Source of the DNA: Methylobacterium dankookense
Lineage (GTDB): Bacteria > Pseudomonadota > Alphaproteobacteria > Rhizobiales > Beijerinckiaceae
Assembly (NCBI RefSeq): GCF_902141855.1
Contig: NZ_CABFVH010000006.1
Coordinates: forward strand, 1-64,000
Length of the DNA stretch: 64,000 nucleotides
Direction of reading: 5' to 3'
The position numbers and the translations under genes are program-made. Below the pieces are notes generated by a model that was given only the letters and a program-made list of their open reading frames with translations, ran no database searches and was not told where the DNA came from. Below are positions 34,093 to 43,075 of this stretch, piece after piece. The stretch's first letter is position 1, and each line of letters opens with the position of its first letter.

Positions 34093-35547
34093 CTATCGGC
34101 TCTTGTCGTAGCAATCCGAGAAGAACATCATGAAGACGTCGACCATGCCGTCGTCGTGCGGCGAGGCGAGGGCGTCCCAGCGCGCCGTGTAGATGTCCCA
34201 CAGCCGGGCCTTGCGCGAGCCGAGGAGGCCGCCGAGGCCGCGGTCCTTCTCGTCGGATCCCTCGATCCCCTCCGGGCTGAGATCCTCCATCAGGAGGCGC
34301 AGGGCGTTCTGCATGGCGGCGTAGGTCTTGACCTGATGCGTCTTCAGGTCACGGAAGCTCGAGTCCATCGCCCGCCGCGCCTCCAGGAAGCCGCTCGACG
34401 GGCGCCCCAGCATGATGCGCAGGGCATCGTCCACGGTGGGCGAGAACTTCAGGGGGTTGTTGTCGAGGGCCTGGATCGTGGTCTGGCTCGACGCCTTGGC
34501 GACGCGCTTCGATTCGGTGCGGGCGGCGAGGAGCTGCTTCACGTTGTCCGCGCTGAGGCGCAGCAGCGCGCCCGCCTCCTCGGCGAGGTCCCCGGGATCC
34601 TGCCAGCCGAGGATCTCGGGCGGGATCCCGAGGCCCGCCGCGAAGCGCCGGACGAACGCGTCGCCGTCGAGGCCCCCCCGCGCCGGCCCGTCCGCACCCC
34701 GCTCCGCCCGCTCCGGCGCCTTCTCCGGAGCGCTCTCCGGCGCGCGCGCCGTGGGGCGCGCATCGGGCACGTTCCAGGGGCTGTCCGGCAGCGCGGCGGC
34801 CGGAGGCTCGGCCGGCTGCGGCTCGGCGAAGGGAGGCGACACAGGGATTGGCGGCGATGCAGGGAAGGGGGGCGGCGCGAAAGGCGGGGGCGCGGCGACG
34901 GGGGGCGCGGAGAAGGGCGGATCGAAGGCGTAGGGCGCCTCGGCGGGCCGGCGCGGCGTCGGCATGGCCGGCGGCGGGGGTGCGGGCGGCGGCGGGCTCG
35001 CGCGACTCCAGTCCATCTCCGGCGACGGCTCGGGGCGGGGCGGGGCGGACGGGCCGGGGATTCCCGGCAGGTCCACCGCCCAGTCGATGAAGTCCGGCCG
35101 GACCGGGCGCAAGGCCGAGGCCGGCCTCAGGCTGTGGCTCGGAACCGGCGGCGCCGCGCCCGGCAGGTCCCAGTAGTCCCGCGGATCGGCCGGCCCCGCC
35201 GGGGGCGGCTCCTCCGCCGGGGCCGCCGCGCCCTCGATCCGGACCAGGATGACGTACTGGCCGATCTGGATCCGGTCGCCGTCCTTGAGCCGGCAGGCCT
35301 CCTGCAAGCGCTGCGGGTTGCGGTTCAGGAAGGTGCCGTTGCGGGAGACGTCCTGCAGCCAGTAGCCCCCGTCGCGGTGGCGGATCTCGGCATGCTTGCC
35401 CGAGATCACCCGGTCGGGATCGGGCAGCGTCCAGTCGAGATACTGGTCGCGGCCGATATCGATGCCGCGCCGCCCCGACAGGCTGATGCTCAGCGGGCCC
35501 GCATCGGGCAGGACGGAGAAGTTCTCGATCGTCAGAGTGAGCGTCAT
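34093..35547 (-). CDS. tagH: T6SS-associated FHA-domain protein (TagH/Fha type)
   Basis: 484 residues. The N-terminal forkhead-associated domain (about 5-105) has the phosphothreonine-binding signature: DIGRDQYLDWTLPDPDRVIS, GKHAEIRH and DVSRNGTFLN. A long Pro/Ala-rich linker (about 110-290) follows. The C-terminal TagH domain (about 300-484) includes FVRRFAAGLGIPPEIL, LLRLSADNVKQLLAARTE and SPEGIEG, ending FMMFFSDCYDKSR. It reads the phosphorylation state set by PpkA and PppA and promotes assembly; TagF opposes it. It is transcribed from its own short upstream gap, which carries a repeated motif (35559-35592), and ends at a strong hairpin. Confidence 0.92.
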   Translation of the reverse strand: MTLTLTIENFSVLPDAGPLSISLSGRRGIDIGRDQYLDWTLPDPDRVISGKHAEIRHRDGGYWLQDVSRNGTFLNRNPQRLQEACRLKDGDRIQIGQYVILVRIEGAAAPAEEPPPAGPADPRDYWDLPGAAPPVPSHSLRPASALRPVRPDFIDWAVDLPGIPGPSAPPRPEPSPEMDWSRASPPPPAPPPPAMPTPRRPAEAPYAFDPPFSAPPVAAPPPFAPPPFPASPPIPVSPPFAEPQPAEPPAAALPDSPWNVPDARPTARAPESAPEKAPERAERGADGPARGGLDGDAFVRRFAAGLGIPPEILGWQDPGDLAEEAGALLRLSADNVKQLLAARTESKRVAKASSQTTIQALDNNPLKFSPTVDDALRIMLGRPSSGFLEARRAMDSSFRDLKTHQVKTYAAMQNALRLLMEDLSPEGIEGSDEKDRGLGGLLGSRKARLWDIYTARWDALASPHDDGMVDVFMMFFSDCYDKSR

Positions 35548-35558
35548 CGTCCGTCTCT

Positions 35559-35592
35559 CTGGCAGAACCCCGGCAAAACCTGACAGAACCCC
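35559..35592 (-). promoter_or_regulatory. Tandem 13-bp repeat just upstream of fha
   Basis: CTGGCAGAACCCC (35559-35571) and CTGACAGAACCCC (35580-35592) match at 12 of 13 positions with a period of 21 bases, on one face of the helix. They lie 12-45 bases upstream of the fha start codon, at operator or leader position. I do not recognise the motif. Confidence 0.4.
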
Positions 35593-35791
35593 TGCAGGCC
35601 CCGGCCGCGCGCCCGGATGCGGCGCCCCTGCGTCCCGGTCAAGGCCGCGCGCCGGCGCGCCGCGTATGCGGGATCCGGCGGCCGCCGTGGCCGGGGAGCA
35701 CCGGGAGCGAGTCTAGGGTCCCCACCGGGATCCTCGTCAAGCCCTTGGCTCGGCGGTGGAAATACGGGCCGGGGCGCGGCGTTCCGGGCCG

Positions 35792-36346
35792 TCACCCCTC
35801 CGTGCGGCGCATCAGCGGCACGCCGAGATCGATGCAGGCCTGGAGCCGGCTCGAGCGGTCGCGGGCGCTGACTGTGGCGAGCGCCACGAGGATCGCGGTG
35901 CGCACCGCCTTCGGGGTCATCTCCGGCGTGGCCTGGACCACGGCCTGGGCGCTCGGCCCGACATTGCCCCCGGACCAGCCCGCCGCGAGCGCCACCCAGG
36001 GCGTGGCGAGGCGGTGGTTGCCGGTCATGCCGAGGCGCAGGGCCTCGCGGCGGCGCAGGTCGTCCGGGTCGCGGACCCAGGATTCGGCGGCCTGCAACGG
36101 CGCGTCCTCCTGGCCGGCGGCGATCCGGCAGAGGAGGCGCACGCTCTGGGCCGCCCACCACACCCCCTCGCGCCGCCCGAGGGCGTAGGCGAGGAAGCTG
36201 ACCGCATCCTCCGGCGTCTCGCTCTGGCGCAGCCGCTGCAGGAAGGTCAGCGGCGGCTCGTCGGTGGGCTCCGCGTTGATGTCGCGCTCCGTGCTCGGGA
36301 ACGCGGCGTAGAGATCCCGGGCGGTGCTGAAGCGGGTTCCCGTCAC
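35792..36346 (-). CDS. Small conserved T6SS-locus protein of unknown function
   Basis: 184 residues, probably all-helical. A central stretch reads REGVWWAAQSVRLLCRIAAG, then AESWVRDPDDLRRREALRLG and TPWVALAAGWSGGNVGP. A Trp-rich core followed by a 'W..DP....R..A' helix is what I remember from small proteins (DUF6931 type) found next to vgrG and fha in alphaproteobacterial T6SS loci; I could not verify that name. It starts at GTG 36346, 10 bases after the vgrG stop. That position suggests a VgrG loading or adaptor role, which is inference. No signal peptide, membrane helix or catalytic motif is seen. Confidence 0.7.
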   Translation of the reverse strand: MTGTRFSTARDLYAAFPSTERDINAEPTDEPPLTFLQRLRQSETPEDAVSFLAYALGRREGVWWAAQSVRLLCRIAAGQEDAPLQAAESWVRDPDDLRRREALRLGMTGNHRLATPWVALAAGWSGGNVGPSAQAVVQATPEMTPKAVRTAILVALATVSARDRSSRLQACIDLGVPLMRRTEG

Positions 36347-36356
36347 GGGCGGCCCC

Positions 36357-38198
36357 TCAGTTGAGGGTGATGAGGGGCGCCTTCTCCTCGATCAGCGCCG
36401 TCCCCTGCAGCGTGATCTTGCCGGCCTCGATGGTGATCGAGGCCGGATCCATGGTGATCTTGCTCGTGCCGCACTCGATCACGACCTTCGTCCCCGCCTT
36501 GATGTGGACCTCCTGGGCGACGACCGACTTCCAGTTGCCGCTCTCGACCTTGAAGCTGTCGTCGCCGTTCTTGATCACCGTCGAGCGCGAGGGCTTGCCG
36601 CTCGGCGTCTCGAAGGCGACGCCGATCTCGCGCGTCTCGGCATGGCGGACCACGGAATCGAGGTCCTTCTCGGCCCGGAGGTTGATCTTCTCCGAGGACT
36701 TCTTGTCGTCGAAGGTGAGCTGGTTGTAGCCGCCGTGGCCCTTGGTCGAATCCGACTTCATGCCGGAGACGGTCTTCTCGTCGGGCAGCTTGAAGGGATA
36801 GGGATAGTCCTTGTTGTAGACCGTCCCCACCACCAGCGGCTGGTCGGGGTCGCCTTCGAGGAACTGCACCACGACCTCCTGCCCGACCCGCGGGATGACC
36901 TGGAAGCCCCAGGACTTGCCGGACCACATCTGCGCCACGCGCACGGGCCGCGAGATCTTGTCCTTGTCGCGGTTCCAGTGGAACTGCACGAAGATGCGCC
37001 CCTCCTCGTCGACGTCGATCTCCTCGCTCTCCTTGCCCTTGCGGGTGGTCACGATGGCGGTCTGCGGGCCGTGCACCTGCGGCCGCGGGGTGACGAGGGG
37101 CGCGCGGAAGGGCCGGTCGACGGGCTGCAGCTCGTAGACGCCCCGGTAGACGTCGCCCGCGCCCGCGCCGGGGCCGCTGCGGTAGGTCTCCGGGCTGATG
37201 ACGTGGCGCGCCGAGACGACGAGGTACTGGCCGTTATCGGCCGGGTGCTTCTGGACCGTCACGAGGCTGCCCGGATAGAGGCTCGCGGCATCTCCGATGG
37301 CGTTGCGGCGGTGGTCGAGCGCCTGGTCGGCCTCGAGCCGCACCTTCGCGCGCTTCTTGCCGAGGCCCTGCTCGGTGTAGCGGCCCGGGAAATCGTAGGC
37401 CTCGAAGCTCGCCTTCTCGTAGCGCTCGGAGCCGCGGGCATCGGCCTTCAGGTTGGCCGCGGGCTTCATGTAGTCGAAGTCGTTGGTGGCGAAGGTCCCG
37501 GTGCGGAAGTTCCGGGCGGCGTGCCAGGCCGAGAGATGCTCGCGCTCGCGCCGGTCCTGGCCGGCGACCGGGATGAACGGGATGGTGCCGCCGCCCGCCT
37601 TGACCGGACGGTGGCAGGAGCGCGAATCGGCGAGCATGAGCTTGTGCTTGCCCGCGCTGTGCTCGTAGAACGTGTAGATCCCCCATTCCTCGAGCAGGCG
37701 GCTGACGAAGTTCAGATCGCTCTCGCGATACTGCACGCAATACTCGATCTTGTCGTAGTCGCCGCGATTGGCCTTGATCTCGAAATCGCTGAAGCCGGCC
37801 TTCTTGAACACGTCCTCGACGATGTCGAGCACGGACTTGTCCTTGAAGATGCGGCAATCGGCGCGCCGCCCGAGCAGCCATAGCCAGGGGCGCAGGGTGA
37901 GCCGGTAGGCGTTGGCGTCCTGCTGCACCCCGGTCCACTGCGCGTCCACGACGATGCCGCTGTAGAAGCGGTCGATCCCGTCATAGGACCGGAACCGGAC
38001 ATGGGCGTTCTTGCCGAGAAGACTGTCGAAATTGAAGTTCTGATCGTCGCAGAGCGTATCGATTCTGTACTCGAACAGTGAGCTCAGGCCTTCCTCGGCC
38101 TCGAAATGGACAAGGACGAACTTGTCGCGTCCTGCCGATGTGACGAGTTCGGCCACACGGCCTTGCTGCGAGGAGCCGGAGTAATCGCCGTAATCCAC
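36357..38198 (-). CDS. vgrG: T6SS spike protein VgrG (TssI)
   Basis: 613 residues. The gp27-like part (about 25-370) starts FVLVHFEAEEGLSSLFEYRI and includes FVSRLLEEWGIYTFYEHSAG. The gp5 OB-fold region (about 395-490) has DEEGRIFVQFHWNRDK and WGFQVIPRVGQEVVVQFLEG DPDQP. The C-terminus is a beta-helix stalk with KINLRAEKDLDSVVRH and ends in LIEEKAPLITLN, with no toxin extension, so this VgrG is structural and would carry cargo through PAAR or adaptors. Start is a GTG at 38198 with a weak ribosome site. It is divergent from the OmpA-tssA operon and followed by the small T6SS-locus gene. Confidence 0.95.
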   Translation of the reverse strand: MDYGDYSGSSQQGRVAELVTSAGRDKFVLVHFEAEEGLSSLFEYRIDTLCDDQNFNFDSLLGKNAHVRFRSYDGIDRFYSGIVVDAQWTGVQQDANAYRLTLRPWLWLLGRRADCRIFKDKSVLDIVEDVFKKAGFSDFEIKANRGDYDKIEYCVQYRESDLNFVSRLLEEWGIYTFYEHSAGKHKLMLADSRSCHRPVKAGGGTIPFIPVAGQDRREREHLSAWHAARNFRTGTFATNDFDYMKPAANLKADARGSERYEKASFEAYDFPGRYTEQGLGKKRAKVRLEADQALDHRRNAIGDAASLYPGSLVTVQKHPADNGQYLVVSARHVISPETYRSGPGAGAGDVYRGVYELQPVDRPFRAPLVTPRPQVHGPQTAIVTTRKGKESEEIDVDEEGRIFVQFHWNRDKDKISRPVRVAQMWSGKSWGFQVIPRVGQEVVVQFLEGDPDQPLVVGTVYNKDYPYPFKLPDEKTVSGMKSDSTKGHGGYNQLTFDDKKSSEKINLRAEKDLDSVVRHAETREIGVAFETPSGKPSRSTVIKNGDDSFKVESGNWKSVVAQEVHIKAGTKVVIECGTSKITMDPASITIEAGKITLQGTALIEEKAPLITLN

Positions 38199-38299
38199 AA
38201 TCTGATCCGCGCTAGCTTTCCGACCGTGTTCGCGCTAGATGATTTCTCGCGCGATCCGAGGATCGTCAACCTGCCATTTCCGTTGTCAAGACATATCCC
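38199..38299. promoter_or_regulatory. Divergent promoter region, vgrG / ompA-tssA
   Basis: A 101-base AT-richer gap between two divergent T6SS transcripts. It contains two CGCGCTAG-type octamers (GCGCTAGCTTTCC near 38208 and CGCGCTAGATGATT near 38231) spaced by about two helical turns. Both transcripts probably start here or within the flanking genes. Confidence 0.4.
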
Positions 38300-38842
38300 A
38301 TGAGAGACTCGGTCCGGCACCTCGCCTTCCTCGCGCCTCTCGTCCTCGCGGCGACCGCGGCCCATGCCGATCCCGCCTACAAGGCGTCGGACATCGTCGC
38401 GCATTTCGCGCCCCCGAATCAGCCCGGCCTCGGCGGCACCCGGGCGCTCTGCATCGGCACCGAGAGCGAGTGCGGCAAGCAGGTCCAGGACCGCTCGAAG
38501 CCCGTCGACGGCTTCGACCTGCGGGTGAACTTCGACTACAACTCGGCCAACCTCACCCCCTCCGCCCGCCTGAACCTCGACGAGTTCGCCCGCGCCCTCA
38601 ACGACCCGGCCCTGTCCAGCGCCCAGTTCGTGGTCGAGGGGCATACGGACGGGATGGGCAGCGACGCCTTCAACCTCGACCTCTCGATGCGGCGGGCGCG
38701 CTCGGTGGTGGATTTCCTGAAGACGCACGGCGTCGCGGACGCGCGGCTCGAGGCGAAGGGCTACGGCAAGCAGAAGCCCCTGGTCCATGATCCGCTCTCC
38801 AGCCAGAACCGGCGGGTCGAGACGCGCCTGAAGACCGAATAG
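38300..38842 (+). CDS. Exported OmpA-family protein leading the T6SS structural operon
   Basis: 180 residues with a signal peptide (RHLAFLAPLVLAATAAHA, cut after Ala-Asp). The mature part reads DLRVNFDYNSANLTPSARL, then VVEGHTDGMGSDAFNLDLSM and RRARSVVDFLKTHGV, ending NRRVETRLKTE: a complete OmpA-like peptidoglycan-binding domain. The Asp and Arg (HTDG and RR.RS) that hold diaminopimelate are kept. There is no lipobox, so it is a soluble periplasmic protein rather than a TssJ-like lipoprotein. It lies 13 bases before tssA. It may be a periplasmic clamp for the T6SS, next to the OmpA tail already in TssL. Confidence 0.85.
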   Translation: MRDSVRHLAFLAPLVLAATAAHADPAYKASDIVAHFAPPNQPGLGGTRALCIGTESECGKQVQDRSKPVDGFDLRVNFDYNSANLTPSARLNLDEFARALNDPALSSAQFVVEGHTDGMGSDAFNLDLSMRRARSVVDFLKTHGVADARLEAKGYGKQKPLVHDPLSSQNRRVETRLKTE

Positions 38843-38855
38843 GCATCCCCGCACC

Positions 38856-40241
38856 GTGGCGCTCGATCTCGACGCGGCTCGACTGGTCGAGCCCCTCGGC
38901 GCGGACCTGCCCTGCGGCGAGGACCTCGACGAGGCGGCGGACCTCGATTTCCTCAACAGCCTCGCGCATGTCGAGGCCCAGCTCCCGTCCTCGTTCTTCA
39001 GCCGGGACGACGAGGGCAACCAGCAGGTCTTCGACCGCTCCACGATCGATTTCGGGCGTGAATCGAAGCGGCTCCTCGGCCTGCTCGACCGCACGCGCGA
39101 CCTGCGGGTCCTGACCCTGCTGGCGCGGCTGGCGATGCTCGACCGCGACCTGCGCGGGTTCGGGCAGGTGCTCGCGGCCGTCGCGGGGCTCCTGGAGACC
39201 CAGTGGGAGGCGGTGCATCCGCGCGGCGAGGGCGAGAGCTACGACCTGCGCACGGCGGTGCTCCATGGGCTCGACGACGTGCCGACCATCGTCCTGCCGC
39301 TCCAGCACGTGACCCTGATCCAGAGCCGGCGGCACGGGCCGGTCAGCTTCCGCACGGTGATGGTGGCCGACGGCGAGGTGCCGCCGCGCAACGGCGAGCC
39401 CGGGCCGGACCGCGGCGCGGTCGAGCGCGTCCTGGCGGAGGCCGACCCGGACGCCCTGAAGCCGATCCAGGCGGCGCTGGCGACGATCGCCGACGCCGCC
39501 GACCGGGTCGGCGCGGTCACCCTCGCCCGGGGCGGCTACGGCAACGCCGTCATCCTCGAGCGCCTGAGCGGCCTCGTCGGGCGGATCCGGGCCTTCCTCG
39601 GCGCGGCGGCGCCCGCGCCGGAGGCCGCGGCACCGACGCCGGAGGGCTCCGAGGCGGCGCCCGCGGCATCCGCCCCCGTGGCGGCGGCGGCGCCCGCCCG
39701 GCCGGTCGGCGCGATCGCGACCACCGCCGAGGCGGCGGCGGCGCTGGCGGCGGCCGCCGCCTATCTGCGCGCGCACGAGCCGTCGAGCCCGGCCGAGGTC
39801 CTGGTGCGGCAGGCCCGGATGCTCGTCGGCAAGTCCTTCCTCGACGTGATGCGGATCCTGATGCCGAACCAGGTCTCGGACGCCGCCATCGTCATCGGCG
39901 CGAGCCGCGGGCTGCGCCTGACCTTCGACCAGCTCGCCGCCGTGCCGGACGAGCAGGAGGGCCGGGACGGCAGAGACGCGGAGGATTCCTGGGACGCGCC
40001 CGCCGAGGCGGTCGACGGCGGCGAGGCGGAACCCGCCGAGGCCGAGTCCGCCCCCCCGCCGGCATTCAAGGCGGCGACGCGGGCGGAAGCCATGGCGCTG
40101 CTGCGCGAGGTCGGAACCCATTTCCGGCGGGCGGAGCCGGCGAGCCCGATCCCGCTCCTCCTCGAGAAGGCGGCAAGCTTCGCCGACCGGGATTTCCTTG
40201 CCATCCTCAAGGACGTGCTCTCCGACAGCGAGAGCACATGA
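38856..40241 (+). CDS. tssA: T6SS protein TssA
   Basis: 461 residues. The N-terminal ImpA domain (about 1-130) reads LVEPLGADLPCGEDLDEAAD, LLDRTRDLRVLTLLARLAML and TQWEAVHPRGEGESYDLR. The middle is Ala/Pro-rich (about 250-300). A helical end has two similar segments, HEPSSPAEVLVRQARMLVGK and AEPASPIPLLLEKAASFADR followed by DFLAIL. TssA directs baseplate docking and sheath extension. The doubled C-terminal segment, with an acidic linker between copies, suggests an internal duplication. GTG start at 38856. Confidence 0.92.
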   Translation: MALDLDAARLVEPLGADLPCGEDLDEAADLDFLNSLAHVEAQLPSSFFSRDDEGNQQVFDRSTIDFGRESKRLLGLLDRTRDLRVLTLLARLAMLDRDLRGFGQVLAAVAGLLETQWEAVHPRGEGESYDLRTAVLHGLDDVPTIVLPLQHVTLIQSRRHGPVSFRTVMVADGEVPPRNGEPGPDRGAVERVLAEADPDALKPIQAALATIADAADRVGAVTLARGGYGNAVILERLSGLVGRIRAFLGAAAPAPEAAAPTPEGSEAAPAASAPVAAAAPARPVGAIATTAEAAAALAAAAAYLRAHEPSSPAEVLVRQARMLVGKSFLDVMRILMPNQVSDAAIVIGASRGLRLTFDQLAAVPDEQEGRDGRDAEDSWDAPAEAVDGGEAEPAEAESAPPPAFKAATRAEAMALLREVGTHFRRAEPASPIPLLLEKAASFADRDFLAILKDVLSDSEST

Positions 40242-40604
40242 CCGCGAAGTATCCGGCAGGTTTCACGTAGAGCCCGGACCGACGCAATCTCATTTCATCT
40301 CGCGACAATTCGGCATCCGGGCTATGATGCCGAGGGCTTTGCAAGCGCTGTTCCGGATCTTGGCCGGACGCATTGCCGGTCCGGCAAGTCACGCCGCAAC
40401 CTGTGCGAAAATCCCTTTCCTTCGAAGCGGTTTCGTCTACTGGAAAACAGAGGGGGCCGACCGAAATTGCCTCTTGCATGCACTGAGAAAATTTGTTGGG
40501 TTGCTGTCGGCGGCGCAGGGCATTCGCTGTGTAGAGAGTCTGCGCATTTGGTTGGCTAAGGCAACCTGTCTGCCTCCAACGGATTCTACGGGAGGGCCGC
40601 TCAA
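40242..40604. promoter_or_regulatory. tssA-tssB gap with hairpin and probable tssB promoter
   Basis: 363 bases without a gene. It contains a stem (CTTGGCCGGAC at 40359-40369, GTCCGGCAAG at 40379-40388, one bulge) that could end the tssA transcript. An AT-richer stretch from about 40400 to 40580 is where a separate promoter for tssB-tssC probably lies. The ribosome site GGGAGGG precedes tssB. Confidence 0.45.
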
Positions 40605-41141
40605 ATGGCCGATTCGAGCCACAAGTTCATCAAGCGCAACAGGCCGCCGCGCGTCCACATCACCTACGAGGATCCCTACGACGCCGAGCGCAAGGTCGAG
40701 CTGCCCTTCGTGATGGGCGTGCTCTCGGACCTCTCGGGCAACGCCTCGACGGTGGAGAAGCCGGACGTCGCCGACCGCAAGTTCCTCGAATTCGACATGG
40801 ACAATTTCGAGCAGCGCATGGCCGCGATCGATCCGGGCACGCGCTTCAACGTCAAGGACCGCCTCTCGGGCGACGACGCCAACAAGATGTCGGTCGAGCT
40901 GCACTTCAAGAAGATGGACGATTTCGGCCCCGCCGCGGTCGCCCGCCAGGTTCCCGCCCTCGCCAGCCTGCTCGAGGCGCGCGAGCAGCTCTCGAACCTG
41001 CTCCGCTACATGGACGGCAAGGTCGCCGCGAGCGACCAGATCAAGGCGCTCCTGAAGGACCCGGCGCTGATGGAGGCGCTGAAGGCGCGTCTCGCCGCGC
41101 CCTCCGGCGCCTCCGACAAGTCCGAGACGCCCGAATCGTAA
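40605..41141 (+). CDS. tssB: T6SS contractile sheath small subunit TssB
   Basis: 178 residues: KRNRPPRVHITYEDPYDAER, ELPFVMGVLSDLSGN, KFLEFDMDNFEQRMAAIDPG, LHFKKMDDFGPAAVARQVP, all highly conserved in TssB/VipA. It interlocks with TssC to form the sheath that fires the Hcp tube. The start has GGGAGGGCCGC before ATG. tssC follows after 51 bases. A perfect 9-bp hairpin wraps the stop codon. Confidence 0.96.
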   Translation: MADSSHKFIKRNRPPRVHITYEDPYDAERKVELPFVMGVLSDLSGNASTVEKPDVADRKFLEFDMDNFEQRMAAIDPGTRFNVKDRLSGDDANKMSVELHFKKMDDFGPAAVARQVPALASLLEAREQLSNLLRYMDGKVAASDQIKALLKDPALMEALKARLAAPSGASDKSETPES

Positions 41142-41151
41142 GATTCGGGCT
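41130..41151 (+). promoter_or_regulatory. Hairpin across the tssB stop codon
   Basis: GCCCGAATC (41130-41138) and GATTCGGGC (41143-41151) pair perfectly around a 4-base loop that carries the TAA stop. Its position in the tssB-tssC gap suggests mRNA stability or expression-ratio control rather than full termination. Confidence 0.45.
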
Positions 41152-41192
41152 TCGCCCCGCTCCGTTCCATTCCCGACCCGAGAGGCGCATCG

Positions 41193-42704
41193 ATGGCCGC
41201 CGAAAGTACTGAGCTCGCGCAAGGCGCGGCGCCCGCCGGTCAGCAGACGGCGGAGGCGAGCGAGTTCGCGGACCTGCTGAAGCAGAGCTTCAAGCCCCGC
41301 ACCGAGCGGGCGGCGACGGAGGTGGAGAACGCCGTCGGCACCCTGATCCGCGAGGCCCTGTCGGACACCTCGCTGATCAAGGACGACGTCCTCGACACGA
41401 TCGAGGAGATGATCGCCCGCATCGACGAGAAGCTGACCGCGCAGGTCAACGAGATCATCCACGCGCCCGAGTTCCAGAAGATCGAGAGCGCGTGGCGGGG
41501 GCTGAACTACCTCGTCTTCAACTCGGAGACGGACACCACCCTGAAGATCAAGGTCATGAACGTCTCCAAGCAGGAGCTGTTCAAGAACCTGCGCCTCTTC
41601 CCCGGCGCCCGCTGGGACCAGAGCCCGCTGTTCAAGAAGGTCTACGAGGCCGAGTTCGGCCAGCTCGGCGGCGAGCCCTATGGCTGCCTGATCTCGGACT
41701 ACTATTTCAGCCACCTGCCGCAGGACGTGCAGCTGCTGCGCGAGCTCGGCAAGGTCGCCAGCGCCGCCCACGCGCCGTTCTTCGCCGCGGCGGAGCCGAC
41801 GCTGCTCGGCATGGACGCCTTCACCGAGCTCGCCAATCCCCGCGACCTCGGCAAGATCTTCGACACGCCCGACTACGCCCAGTGGAAGAGCCTGCGCGAC
41901 CTTCCCGATTCCCGCTATGTCGGCCTGTGCATGCCGCGCGTGCTCGCCCGTGTCCCCTACGGCGCCAAGACCGAGCCGGTCGAGGAATTCGCCTTCGAGG
42001 AGGATACCGACGGCCATGCCGGCGAGAAGTACGCCTGGATGAACGCCGCCTACGCCATGGCGGTGAACATCAACCGGGCCTACAAGGATTGCGGCTGGAC
42101 CGTGCGGATCCGCGGCGTGCAGTCGGGCGGCGAGGTGATCAACCTGCCCTGCCACACCTTCCCGACCGACGACGGCGGCATCGACCTGAAATGCCCGACC
42201 GAGATCGCGATCAGCGACCGGCGCGAGGCGGAACTGGCCAAGTCGGGCCTGATCCCACTGATCCACCGCAAGAACACCGACAAGGCCGCCTTCATCGGGG
42301 CCCAGTCGCTGTACAAGCCGAAGCAGTATTACGGCGAGAAGGGCGTCGAGGCGACGGCGTCCGACAACCTGTCTTCGCGCCTGCCCTACATGTTCGCCGT
42401 GTCGCGCTTCGCGCACTACCTGAAATGCATGGTTCGCGACAAGATCGGCGCCACCAAGGAGAAGGATCAGCTCACGCGCTGGCTCCAGGAGTGGATCAAC
42501 GAGTACGTCGACGGCGATCCGACCAATTCGAGCGAGCAGACCAAGGCCCGCAAGCCCCTCTCCGCCGCCCGGGTCGACATCTTCGCCGACGAGGAGAACC
42601 CCGGATACTACTCCGCGAAGTTCTACCTGCGGCCGCACTACCAGCTCGAGGGCATGGATATCGGCATGAGCCTCGTCTCGCGGCTGCCGGCTCCGAAGCA
42701 GTAG
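41193..42704 (+). CDS. tssC: T6SS contractile sheath large subunit TssC
   Basis: 503 residues of the VipB/TssC family: FQKIESAWRGLNYLVFNSET, KVMNVSKQELFKNLRLFPGA, FGQLGGEPYGCLISDYYF, then PRVLARVPYGAKTEPVEEFA and a C-terminal GYYSAKFYLRPHYQLEGMDI plus MSLVSRLP. This is the full-length single-polypeptide form. The C-terminal stretch is the ClpV/TssH-sensitive region shared with TssB. It lies between tssB and hcp; a hairpin follows the stop. Confidence 0.96.
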   Translation: MAAESTELAQGAAPAGQQTAEASEFADLLKQSFKPRTERAATEVENAVGTLIREALSDTSLIKDDVLDTIEEMIARIDEKLTAQVNEIIHAPEFQKIESAWRGLNYLVFNSETDTTLKIKVMNVSKQELFKNLRLFPGARWDQSPLFKKVYEAEFGQLGGEPYGCLISDYYFSHLPQDVQLLRELGKVASAAHAPFFAAAEPTLLGMDAFTELANPRDLGKIFDTPDYAQWKSLRDLPDSRYVGLCMPRVLARVPYGAKTEPVEEFAFEEDTDGHAGEKYAWMNAAYAMAVNINRAYKDCGWTVRIRGVQSGGEVINLPCHTFPTDDGGIDLKCPTEIAISDRREAELAKSGLIPLIHRKNTDKAAFIGAQSLYKPKQYYGEKGVEATASDNLSSRLPYMFAVSRFAHYLKCMVRDKIGATKEKDQLTRWLQEWINEYVDGDPTNSSEQTKARKPLSAARVDIFADEENPGYYSAKFYLRPHYQLEGMDIGMSLVSRLPAPKQ

Positions 42705-42729
42705 CGGCGTGCAGGGATCCGGTACGCGC

Positions 42730-42754
42730 CCCGCCACGGGGCCGTGCCGGCGGG
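42730..42754 (+). terminator. GC-rich hairpin after tssC
   Basis: CCCGCCACGG (42730-42739) pairs with CCGTGCCGGCGGG (42742-42754) with bulged bases. It lies about 25 bases after the tssC stop, before a 370-base gap that leads to hcp, and may end most tssBC transcripts. Confidence 0.4.
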
Positions 42755-43075
42755 AAGGGTCGCTCCGGGTCGGAAACCGCGCCCGGAGCGCGGTCACGAA
42801 CGGGGTCTCGCGTCGCCGATCGAATAGAAGAACGGGCCGGGAGGGGGCCGCGCAGCGGCATCGAACGTCGAAACCGGTCCAGAGCGTGATGTTTCACACC
42901 GCGTCTTGTCGGAAAATGCTCTTGAATTCCGGATAGGGATTTTCCTCAAGTCTTCGACTTGCTCTCGAAAGTCCCGATCGGGTCGGCGGCCGGATGCGTC
43001 AGCGCCCCAAGCCGCTGCAATCAGCTGTTGTGTCGATACGAAGATAAAGATCACAACTCGATAAAGGATGCAGCC
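42755..43075. promoter_or_regulatory. hcp upstream region with dispersed repeat
   Basis: No gene. From 42885 to 42935 lies an element related to that at 18451-18498 (shared GGAAAATGCTCT at 42910-42921). The stretch 42925-43075 is AT-richer than the coding DNA around it and should hold the hcp promoter. AAAGGATG stands just before the hcp start. Confidence 0.45.

Noticed and set aside
40605..43075. Sigma-54 promoter before tssB, hcp or tssK
   Set aside because: T6SS genes are sometimes sigma-54 dependent, but I found no convincing TGGC-N7-TTGC pattern in these gaps by eye.
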